Positions 25,001 through 31,312 of a stretch of DNA of 33,611 nucleotides are shown piece by piece. Position numbers and translations under genes: made by a program. The notes under the pieces are model-generated. The model was not told the origin of the DNA, did no database searches, and saw nothing but the letters and a program-made list of their open reading frames with translations. Origin of the DNA: TMED69 sp964642505 (GTDB lineage Bacteria; Pseudomonadota; Gammaproteobacteria; Ga0077536); assembly GCA_964642505.1 (NCBI GenBank), contig CAZXQY010000020.1:1-33611 (forward strand), read 5' to 3'. Position 1 is the stretch's first letter. The number at the start of each line of letters is the position of its first letter.

Positions 25001-25695
25001 CGATATCAATCACTAAAGCCAGCGTTCTTTATGTTTTAAGAACGCTGATAAAAAAAGAAATCCCCCTTAACGAAGGCTGCTTACGCCCAGTCAGACTAAT
25101 TATTCCCGAAGGAAGTATACTGAACCCTTCACACCCGGCCGCCGTGGTGGCTGGCAACGTCGAAACGTCTCAAAACATTGTCGACTGTTTATATGAGGCT
25201 TTTGGCCAACTTGCAGCTTCACAAGGAACGATGAACAACATAACCTTCGGTAACGAGAAATATCAATACTACGAGACTTTATGCGGCGGTACAGGGGCCG
25301 GACCCCACTTCAACGGTTGCGACGCTGTCCATTGTCACATGACCAACTCTCGACTGACTGACCCTGAGGTATTGGAGGCTCGCTTTCCCGTTATGCTGTG
25401 CGAATTCGCTATCCGGCCTAAAAGCGGTGGAAGCGGACAGTTTAAGGGAGGAAATGGAGTTACTCGAAAAATACAATTCTTTGAAAAAATGATGGTTTCG
25501 ATACTATCTAGCCACCGAATCAACCCTCCTGCTGGGATACATGGAGGTATGAACGGTCAAATTGGCCAGAATAAAATTGTAAGCAAAGACAAAGAAACTT
25601 TTAATTTGAAAGGAATCGATCAAATAATAGTCCAAACAGGAGACACTCTTTGGATAGAAACACCTGGAGGAGGGGGGTATGGCGCACCAAAATAA
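22018..25695 (+). CDS. 5-oxoprolinase (ATP-hydrolysing), fused HyuA-HyuB type
   Basis: A 1225-residue single-chain enzyme like the eukaryotic-type OPLAH. The HyuA half starts with FWCDRGGTFTDVIG (about residues 33-46), then KLLSSNP and EGIRRIL, and has the second phosphate loop IGFDMGGTSTDVCHY near 305-319. The HyuB half starts near 715 (AEIELFSNQIMSVAEQMG) and includes GDVYMTNDPFNGGTHLPDLT. It ends PGGGGYGAPK. It converts 5-oxoproline plus ATP to glutamate. The start is TTG 22018 with AAGGAG six bases upstream, overlapping glpK by 16 bases; an upstream GTG at 21988 has a poorer site. The divergent ChaC gene makes its substrate. Confidence 0.88.
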   Translation: MERNISIDKNSSKENVNRNKTSSKQNQSKKWKFWCDRGGTFTDVIGISPRGQVFTEKLLSSNPDNYQDSTEEGIRRILKLIKNEPIPENLVESIRIGTTIGTNALLEKKGEPTVLITTKGFEDALKIGYQNRPDLFALEIQPKKILYKEVLAIEERLNAEGEVVKRIDEISLEQALITIIDKGIYSAAVVFMHSYLNPIHELIVERLARQVGFRSVSLSHQTAQTIKFVARGETTCVDAYLTPILQEYTSKLSKGLGNIPLQFMQSHGGLVTASFFRGKHSVLSGPAGGVVGAAHTARKNGLKKIIGFDMGGTSTDVCHYSGHYERTFENEVNGFKLNVPMMSINTVAAGGGSIIEYDGIKMCVGPGSAGSNPGPTCYQKGGPLTVTDCNVLLGTIRPEYFPKTFGASNNKSIDKQIVLEQFSELTEKINQDKSTPSTIEEIADGFLKIAVDKMANAIRKISIQKGIGLENYSLNCFGGAAGQHACQVADSLNIKTILIDKNASLLSALGMGCAETREIKEETTNVRLDKETLEDLQERIQATKEEVSSKLRNQGFGNEKQSIAVNYRLKYEGTDDSIEVSENGFSAMKLAFEQQHLKRYGFFEGESEIIVSSITVEGMSSDTIDLAQLKNDPYENKDKPSPIGKHQVFLTGKKKSIPFFDGDRLKVGLILKGPLVVITKTNTILVEPFWELEITKTNDFLLRRKKDIEIQTPQTTMSAEIELFSNQIMSVAEQMGVVFQKTARSVNIKERLDLSCAVFDEDGCLLANAPHIPVHLGSMSESVKNIIQNFQAKIKPGDVYMTNDPFNGGTHLPDLTTVTPVFVNQRRAPLFFVGSRGHHADIGGITPGSMPATSTRIEQEGVLLENLQIVRENKFQENFVRDTLTKHQHPVRNIENNVADIKASLAANKRGVDELLELTKSYGIEKTRKYIDRVKNQGEQSVSDLIKSLSPGSSEKLLDGGETIKVDISIDKKESLITIDFEGTSGQTNNNLNTPISITKASVLYVLRTLIKKEIPLNEGCLRPVRLIIPEGSILNPSHPAAVVAGNVETSQNIVDCLYEAFGQLAASQGTMNNITFGNEKYQYYETLCGGTGAGPHFNGCDAVHCHMTNSRLTDPEVLEARFPVMLCEFAIRPKSGGSGQFKGGNGVTRKIQFFEKMMVSILSSHRINPPAGIHGGMNGQIGQNKIVSKDKETFNLKGIDQIIVQTGDTLWIETPGGGGYGAPK

Positions 25696-26104
25696 ATTAA
25701 AAGCTGAACAGGGCTCCCCTAAAAATAAATTATATCGTACCTGTACCTTCTGTATACCCTTGTGGGTAGCTTTGTTGGCTTTCAGCGACCCTAGCTTAGC
25801 CTGCCGGAACGACACCGATTGCAAGGCAGGAGAAATGTGTTTCAAACGAGAAAGACGCGCTAGTGGGATATGCTACCCGTCCATGAATAATAAAAGTTCC
25901 GGTAATAGTGAAGAAATAGATTTAAAACCGATAATGGGGGAAAAGCGCGATAGGGCAGTACAATGGTTAGGAGACCCTCTAGAAATAATTAGCGAGAACC
26001 TGCCTAATCGGGCGATCGGCAAGGTTTGTATTGTCACCGGCGACTGCCCGGACGGTTCGGAATGTGTTCTCGCCGGTTTTGAAGGCAGATGCGTTGAATT
26101 TTAG
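25679..26104 (+). CDS. Small secreted protein with two Cys4 modules
   Basis: A 141-residue protein of unknown function. After a basic N-region a hydrophobic stretch ends in PSLA, a likely signal cleavage. Two similar modules follow: C-x5-C-x5-C-x10-C (CRNDTDCKAGEMC...GIC) right after the signal and C-x5-C-x5-C-x8-C (CIVTGDCPDGSEC...GRC) at the end, joined by a charged linker of about 60 residues. Each has the D-C-x-x-G/D-x-x-C look of small disulfide modules in extracellular proteins. The gene overlaps the 5-oxoprolinase end by 17 bases; its ribosome binding site GGAGG (25666-25670) lies in the codons for that enzyme's Gly-rich tail. It ends 5 bases before the convergent FkbM gene. Confidence 0.65.
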   Translation: MAHQNKLKAEQGSPKNKLYRTCTFCIPLWVALLAFSDPSLACRNDTDCKAGEMCFKRERRASGICYPSMNNKSSGNSEEIDLKPIMGEKRDRAVQWLGDPLEIISENLPNRAIGKVCIVTGDCPDGSECVLAGFEGRCVEF

Positions 26105-26109
26105 AAAAA

Positions 26110-26949
26110 TCAGCCCTCACTACCGACAAACTTCCTATAAAGTCGGTTGCGACCCGAACCCAATTCCTTAAATTCAAAGCTTTCCCGAAAGCCTAATCTA
26201 TGTAACGGCCCTTCTATCAAAGTGGCTATCTGGTCAGGCGTTCTATGCTCCACCTCCAACATTATAGAATCTACGCATTCTATAGCTTTCTCAGCTCCTA
26301 AAATAATTTGCGGCTCTATTCCGTCAACATCTATTTTAATATGATCTGGTGAACCCAGCTCAAAAGTTTTCAAGAATTCGTCAAGTGAAAAGCTCAGTAC
26401 TGAAAGAGAAAAAATCGGATCTTTGTCGTGGCGTATATAAAACGCTTTCTTAAAGGAACTTCCTCCGGCTCCTTCTGAAAATTGGTTAAATAACAGTCGC
26501 TCTCGCTCCGTTTTGTCACCTATAGCTATACAGAAAGGATTTATGTTTTCCGACATTTCATTTATATGAATATGTTCTACCAATAACCCGAAACTAAACC
26601 CATTAGGCTCAAAAGAAAACACTCTTAGAGAAGGATTCAAAGCCGCGTAAAGAGAATATATCCCAATGCCAGCACCAATATCGAAAAACGTTTGTCCATC
26701 TTCAAAGCTATCTATCCATTTCAGAGTCTCCGGTTCATCTTCAAAAAAATGACCCACTGCGCTCGCGACATGCGGGCTTTTCAACTGGTTAAACCGAAGT
26801 TTACCCTTCCTACAATTAACAGTAGTGAAAGTGGCTTGAGATAATTTGTTAATTAGCCTGGAAATAATTTTACTTTTTTGTCGATTGTTGGAGAAAATAG
26901 TGATTACCTTGACTATCAACTCCGCCAGGCCTGCTAATTTCCTACTCAT
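26110..26949 (-). CDS. FkbM-family SAM-dependent methyltransferase
   Basis: A 279-residue protein. The FkbM core is clear: TFFDIGAGIGIYSLYAA (motif I, residues 87-103), VFSFEPNGFSF with the acidic Glu114, and NPFCIAIGDK. LDEFLK, then DHIKIDVDGIEPQIILGAEK, the FkbM block IDVDG-E-P-x-I-x-x-G, completes it. Members O-methylate sugars, polyketides or peptides. The first 60 residues are basic and amphipathic (residues 8-38) and may associate with the membrane or partners. No glycan cluster is nearby, so the substrate is unknown. ATG 26949 has GGA nine bases upstream. It lies 35 bases downstream of the crotonase gene on the same strand. Confidence 0.85.
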   Translation of the reverse strand: MSRKLAGLAELIVKVITIFSNNRQKSKIISRLINKLSQATFTTVNCRKGKLRFNQLKSPHVASAVGHFFEDEPETLKWIDSFEDGQTFFDIGAGIGIYSLYAALNPSLRVFSFEPNGFSFGLLVEHIHINEMSENINPFCIAIGDKTERERLLFNQFSEGAGGSSFKKAFYIRHDKDPIFSLSVLSFSLDEFLKTFELGSPDHIKIDVDGIEPQIILGAEKAIECVDSIMLEVEHRTPDQIATLIEGPLHRLGFRESFEFKELGSGRNRLYRKFVGSEG

Positions 26950-26984
26950 CTATAGATTCCGAAGCCCGCAAGCGCATTTATTTA

Positions 26985-27788
26985 TCAAAAGCCCTTGAAT
27001 TGCGGAGCTCTTTTTTCCAAAAAAGCTATGACAGCGTTCTTGTGATCCTCCGTCTCGGCACAACGAAAGAGGCTTTCAGCCTCCATATCTAAACATTCCG
27101 ACAAACTCATTAATGGCTGTCTGTTCAAATTTTCTTTCATATAACGATAAGCTACTGGGGGTCCTTTGGCCAAACTCCTAGCTATCGAAAGAACTTCAGC
27201 ATTGAATTCAGCTTCCGGAAAAATATCATTGAATATGCCTAATTTATAACATTCCTCCGAACCAACACGTCGACAAGAAAAATACATCTCTTTGGCTATT
27301 GCGGTGTTCGTTAAATTTGCCAGTAACCAACTACCACCGTAATCACCGGACAACCCTATCTTTCCGTATCCGGTAGTAATAAAGGTGTTATCTACTGCAT
27401 ACCGGAGATCACAAGCTAGGGCAAGAGATAATCCCGCTCCAACAGCAGGACCTGGAAGGGCAGCTATAGTCGGTTTTGCTAAGTCATACAAACGAAGGGT
27501 CAAGGTGCGCTGTCGCATCCTCAATTGTTCAACCTTTTCGGCCACCTGTTCAGAGCCCAAATCGGACATACTAGAGATATCCCCTCCTGAACAAAAAGAG
27601 TTACCCTCACCTGTTAGTAACACACACTGAACAGATTCGTGTTCTTCAACTTTCGTCAGGATCGATCGAAGTGCAGGGGTCAGTTCGTCTGATAAAGCAT
27701 TACGCTTTTCGGGACAATTCAGTTTGATAGTAGCAACCCCTGCCTCTATCTCGCAAACCAAGCTTGTTGAACCCGTTTCCAATCTCAT
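26985..27788 (-). CDS. Enoyl-CoA hydratase/isomerase (PaaG-like crotonase)
   Basis: A 267-residue crotonase-fold enzyme. Oxyanion-hole segments are visible: FCSGGDISSM (65-74) and LPGPAVGAGLSLALACDLRY (111-130). In the third block the sequence is YGKIGLSGDYGGSW (141-154). The hydratase Glu of the E-x-x-L position is Lys143, and an Asp is kept at 149, as in PaaG-type isomerases, rather than the two Glu of classical hydratases. I therefore favour an isomerase or related acyl-CoA reaction over simple hydration. AAGGA eight bases before ATG 27788 supports the start. Same strand as the cupin gene upstream (35-base gap). Confidence 0.88.
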   Translation of the reverse strand: MRLETGSTSLVCEIEAGVATIKLNCPEKRNALSDELTPALRSILTKVEEHESVQCVLLTGEGNSFCSGGDISSMSDLGSEQVAEKVEQLRMRQRTLTLRLYDLAKPTIAALPGPAVGAGLSLALACDLRYAVDNTFITTGYGKIGLSGDYGGSWLLANLTNTAIAKEMYFSCRRVGSEECYKLGIFNDIFPEAEFNAEVLSIARSLAKGPPVAYRYMKENLNRQPLMSLSECLDMEAESLFRCAETEDHKNAVIAFLEKRAPQFKGF

Positions 27789-27823
27789 GAATTATTCCTT
27801 AATCAACAAACGCCTTAAATAGC

Positions 27824-28255
27824 TCACCTGAGAAAGTCATCGTAGAAGTCTTTAATGGAAACATCTATCTTAGTCGTCAGATCGTCATTTAGTATACTAT
27901 AGACCAAATTCGACTCAGCCCTGACATTTTGGTAGATAGTACAACCTTTTTCGCCCCCGCCCTCAATATGAGTTTCTGCACGTACGGAAATAGCGAACTC
28001 TCCCTCCTGACGTACCTTATGAGTCTCGCTTCCGTCAGCCTTAGGTTCAAATATATGATGCTCTCCGTACAAAACCAAAGATGATGTTGGATGATAATGC
28101 CTATGATAGAAACATCTTTCATCCGCATCGAATTGGAAAAGTAAATCAATGACTCTTTTCTCTAAATTAACGTTAAGCAGGCTGTAACGAAAACCATCAT
28201 AATGGCCGAATGATTTCCATTTGAACCTTTCGTTAACAAAAGTCTCTATTTTCAA
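27824..28255 (-). CDS. Cupin-like small protein
   Basis: A 143-residue beta-rich protein. The segment ERCFYHRHYHPTSSLVLYGE (46-65) followed by HHIFEP gives His51, His53, His55, His66 and His67 in a cupin motif 1-like arrangement; a second strand set (GEFAISVRAETHIEGGGEKG) resembles motif 2 with one His. Cupins bind a metal and act as dioxygenases, isomerases or sensors. The catalytic role here cannot be told. The start is TTG 28255 with AGGA seven bases upstream. It diverges from a CmcJ-like oxygenase gene across 134 bases, so the two may share a control region and a pathway. Confidence 0.65.
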   Translation of the reverse strand: MKIETFVNERFKWKSFGHYDGFRYSLLNVNLEKRVIDLLFQFDADERCFYHRHYHPTSSLVLYGEHHIFEPKADGSETHKVRQEGEFAISVRAETHIEGGGEKGCTIYQNVRAESNLVYSILNDDLTTKIDVSIKDFYDDFLR

Positions 28256-28301
28256 CGTTCTATCCTGACCTCGGAAAGTTTTAATTCAATATAAAACCCA
28301 G

Positions 28302-28340
28302 TGTACAAACTCCAGTTATAGAGTTTATGATTATACATAA
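28302..28340 (+). promoter_or_regulatory. Candidate promoter with overlapping inverted repeat for the CmcJ-like gene
   Basis: A -35-like TGTACA (28302-28307) and -10-like TATGAT (28326-28331) are 18 bases apart, about 58 bases before the TTG start. The inverted repeat TTATG-N6-CATAA (28325-28340) covers the -10 box, as an operator might. It lies between divergent genes. The support is consensus match and symmetry only. Confidence 0.3.
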
Positions 28341-28389
28341 ATTACTGCTAGAACTCGGAATTAACTGATTCCGGTGGGGAGTTAAACTT

Positions 28390-29238
28390 TTGAATATATC
28401 GAATTTGAATGAACTAGAACACGTGGTGGCAAGCATTTCCTACACCGAGGTATCGGATCCTCCGACGATAAAGGTGTTTCCTAAAAAGTTCGGAAAAACC
28501 GAGAGAGTTCCTGAAAAACGCGAATCCGTCAGCATATACGATTGCCGGCCTGTAGTAGACGACCTGCATCTTGATTTAGAGGGTTTTGAGTTCAAGACTA
28601 TCCCTACTAATTTTAAGGGTTTTTACGATAGCAACGAAGTAATTCAAAAATATTATCCTGAAGTAGAGAAACAAATGGAAAAATCTCTTTCAGCGTACAA
28701 AGTAATCGTTTTTGATCATAACGTTCGGAGTCAGATCAAAGCTGATGCTGGACTAGAGGGAGTAAGAGAACCTGTAGACGGTGCGCATAATGACTACACA
28801 TTGTCGTCTGGCCCGAGACGTGTAAGAGAAATTCTTGGAGAGAAGGACTTATCTCACCTCCTATCGAGAAGGTGTGCCTTGGTCAACTTCTGGCGACCTA
28901 TAACCGGCCCCATTTTTGACTTCCCGATAGCGATTTGTGATGCTCGCACAACCCGACAATCTGATTTCGTCCCGACTAAAATAGAGCACTACTTAGAAGG
29001 CAACCTTCGAGCCCCCAGCTTGACTGGCGAAATTTACTCTTTTAGGTATAGCATCAAACACCGGTGGTTTTATGTTTCGGCAATGATACCCGACGAGGTA
29101 ATTCTGTTGAAATGTTTTGATACGGGAGAGGAAGGGCAAGCTTGCTTTACAGGACACACTGGCTTCCTCAACCCCAACAGTCCTAAGGGTTGTATACCAA
29201 GGGAAAGCATAGAAGCCCGAACAATTGTGGTGTATTAA
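28390..29238 (+). CDS. CmcJ/NvfI/AsaB-family oxygenase-like protein
   Basis: A 282-residue protein of the family that includes cephamycin CmcJ and fungal NvfI and AsaB, several of which are Fe(II)/2-oxoglutarate enzymes. Family blocks in order: VIVFDHNVR (105-113), VDGAHNDYTLSSGPRRVRE (129-147) with candidate metal ligands His133 and Asp135, and LVNFWRPITGPIFDFP (164-179). AICDART, KHRWFYVSAMIPDEVILLKC, HTGF with His256, and the closing RESIEART follow. Oxidation of a small metabolite is likely; the substrate is unknown. The start is TTG 28390 with GGGGAG eight bases upstream. It ends 28 bases before the convergent MaoC gene. Confidence 0.85.
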   Translation: MNISNLNELEHVVASISYTEVSDPPTIKVFPKKFGKTERVPEKRESVSIYDCRPVVDDLHLDLEGFEFKTIPTNFKGFYDSNEVIQKYYPEVEKQMEKSLSAYKVIVFDHNVRSQIKADAGLEGVREPVDGAHNDYTLSSGPRRVREILGEKDLSHLLSRRCALVNFWRPITGPIFDFPIAICDARTTRQSDFVPTKIEHYLEGNLRAPSLTGEIYSFRYSIKHRWFYVSAMIPDEVILLKCFDTGEEGQACFTGHTGFLNPNSPKGCIPRESIEARTIVVY

Positions 29239-29266
29239 ACGATCTATTTTAAATATTCTACAATAA

Positions 29267-29731
29267 CTAATTTGAGATTTTTCGGCTAAGAAAAAAGCCG
29301 GTTGTTTCCATATTGAGAACTACTACACGCTGCCGATTGAGCACTTCTATCTTCGATCTTACAATTCCTCGATCAGGCTTACTTTTTGAACGCCTGTTTT
29401 CGATTACTTTAACCTTTATGCTAAGACTATCTCCCGGCCTGACCGGTTCTAGCCAACGTATTTTATCTACTCCAGGGGAACCTAAACTAGAACATTCGGA
29501 AATAAAGTTTTGAACCAACAAGCGCATCATTATTGAGCAGGTGTGCCACCCGCTAGCTATAAGCCCATTAAATTGACTAGCTTCAGCTAATTCTTCGTCC
29601 AAATGAAAATACTGAGGATCAAACTTCTTAGCAAAGCTAACTATATCGTCTTTGCTAATTTCTATCGAACCAAACTCATAGCTTAGACCTATCTTGTAAT
29701 CTTCTAGATAAGCCTCCTTAAGGGATTGCAT
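29267..29731 (-). CDS. MaoC-like (R)-specific enoyl-CoA hydratase/dehydratase
   Basis: A 154-residue hot-dog-fold protein. The hydratase-2 motif is present as FAKKFDPQYFHLDEELAEA (33-51), with catalytic-pair candidates Asp38 and His43, followed by FNGLIASGWHTCSIMMRL, which corresponds to the usual F-x-G-x-I-A-H-G stretch with Ser in place of His. It probably hydrates or dehydrates a CoA-linked acyl chain in the cytosol. ATG 29731 is taken; TTG 29737 two codons upstream is equally possible, and neither has a clear ribosome binding site. It sits 38 bases after gltA on the same strand. Confidence 0.85.
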   Translation of the reverse strand: MQSLKEAYLEDYKIGLSYEFGSIEISKDDIVSFAKKFDPQYFHLDEELAEASQFNGLIASGWHTCSIMMRLLVQNFISECSSLGSPGVDKIRWLEPVRPGDSLSIKVKVIENRRSKSKPDRGIVRSKIEVLNRQRVVVLNMETTGFFLSRKISN

Positions 29732-29769
29732 AGACAACGATTATTCTTAATCGATAACGAAAGATTCCT

Positions 29770-31071
29770 CTAACGATCGGCGGCCTTCTTATAAAGACGC
29801 TCCCCGTATCCCGTATAAAGCTGTCTCGGTCTCCCGATTCTTTGACTCGGATCCTCTATCATTTCATTCCACTGAGCCACCCAGCCAACAGTACGAGCTA
29901 ATGCAAACAAAGCTGTGAACATCGTCGTTGGGAATCCCATCGCCTTCAGCGTAATACCAGAATAAAAATCGATGTTAGGATACAGTTTCTTTTCCACGAA
30001 GTAATCATCATTCAACGCAATCTTCTCCAACTCTAAAGCCACCTCCAATAACGGGTCATCCGTTATACCGAGTTCGGACAGCACCTCATGACAAGTCTGC
30101 TGCATAACTTTAGCTCTGGGATCATAATTTTTATATACCCTGTGTCCAAAACCCATCAATCTAAAAGGGTCATCTTTGTCCTTAGCGCGTTTTATAAATT
30201 CCGGTATCTTATCCACAGTACCTATTTCCGTCAGCATTTTTAACGCGGCTTCATTGGCGCCCCCGTGTGCAGGCCCCCACAGGCACGCTATACCCGCTGC
30301 TATGGCCGCAAAGGGATTAGCTCCAGACGAGCTTGCCAATCGAACTGTCGAAGTAGAAGCGTTTTGCTCATGATCAGCATGAAGTATGAAAATCTTATCT
30401 AAGGCCCGAGCAAGAGTTGGAGAAACTCGGTGCTTTAAAGCTGGCAAAGCGAAACACATGTTCAAAAAATTCGATGTATAATCCAGATCATTATCCGGGT
30501 AAACGAAAGGCTGTCCCAAAGAGAACTTGAACGCCATCGCCGCGATAGTAGGCATTTTCGCGATCAAGCGACGTCCTGCCACCATACGTTGATAAGGATC
30601 ATTTATATCGGTTGAATCATGATAAAAAGCCGATAGCGCCCCTACTACACCACACATTATCGCCATAGGGTGGGCATCGCTTCTAAATCCATAATAAAAA
30701 TTTCGCAATTGTTCGTGAACCATCGTGTGGTTAGTTATAGCTCTCTCAAATTCGTCATACTCGGCTATTGACGGTAATTCTCCATTTAGCAATAAGAAAG
30801 CCGTCTCCAAGAAATTGCTTTGTTCGGCCAACTGGTCAATCGGATATCCCCTGTAGAGCAGTACTCCCTTCTCGCCGTCAATATATGTGATTTTAGATTC
30901 GCAACTGGCAGTGGATGTAAAACCTGGATCGTATGTGAATTGTCCCGTATCTCCGTATAGAGAAGAGATATCTATGACACTCGGTCCCAATGTCCCATCT
31001 AAAACACTGAACTTGTATTCTCCACTGGTAGTGTCAACTTTAGCTGTCTGTAACTTTTCTGTTTTTTTCAC
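29770..31071 (-). CDS. gltA: Citrate synthase (hexameric, GltA type)
   Basis: A 433-residue enzyme of the NADH-sensitive hexameric proteobacterial type, which catalyses oxaloacetate plus acetyl-CoA to citrate. The N-terminal beta domain opens with SVLDGTLGPSVIDISSLYGD. The catalytic blocks are HADHEQNASTSTVRL (first active His), WGPAHGGANEAALKML (second), FGHRVYKNYDPRA, and NIDFYSGITLKAMG with the catalytic Asp. The closing GRPRQLYTGY is standard. The start is GTG 31071, with AGG about ten bases upstream. The 241 bases upstream are very AT-rich, in keeping with a strong promoter region, though no single box stands out. TCA-cycle neighbours such as sdh are not in the window. Confidence 0.95.
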   Translation of the reverse strand: MKKTEKLQTAKVDTTSGEYKFSVLDGTLGPSVIDISSLYGDTGQFTYDPGFTSTASCESKITYIDGEKGVLLYRGYPIDQLAEQSNFLETAFLLLNGELPSIAEYDEFERAITNHTMVHEQLRNFYYGFRSDAHPMAIMCGVVGALSAFYHDSTDINDPYQRMVAGRRLIAKMPTIAAMAFKFSLGQPFVYPDNDLDYTSNFLNMCFALPALKHRVSPTLARALDKIFILHADHEQNASTSTVRLASSSGANPFAAIAAGIACLWGPAHGGANEAALKMLTEIGTVDKIPEFIKRAKDKDDPFRLMGFGHRVYKNYDPRAKVMQQTCHEVLSELGITDDPLLEVALELEKIALNDDYFVEKKLYPNIDFYSGITLKAMGFPTTMFTALFALARTVGWVAQWNEMIEDPSQRIGRPRQLYTGYGERLYKKAADR

Positions 31072-31312
31072 ACTAATATGCCTATTAAAATTTTCTACGG
31101 ATCTTTGCCCAAGACCATATCAAAGTACTTTTCTTTTACATTATTAAAGACCAGATCTTAGTTTCAAAGCTAGTGGCATGCCAATCCAAAATTTTGTAAA
31201 AATTTTTATTTTTTTAATTAATATATATAAAACAACGCCTTACAGAGAAACTAAAAAAACTTTGTTAGATCAATATATCGCCCTGGTAAGCCGAAAAAGT
31301 AACCCAATTAGT

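Noticed and set aside
29280..29305. CGGCT/AGCCG hairpin as a terminator between the convergent CmcJ-like and MaoC genes
   Set aside because: The stem is only five pairs, lies inside the MaoC end, and neither strand has a T-run in the right place.
31190..31240. Strong gltA promoter or origin-like AT-rich element
   Set aside because: The stretch is nearly all A/T, so -10-like hexamers occur by chance; no paired -35, DnaA-box cluster or iterons could be seen.
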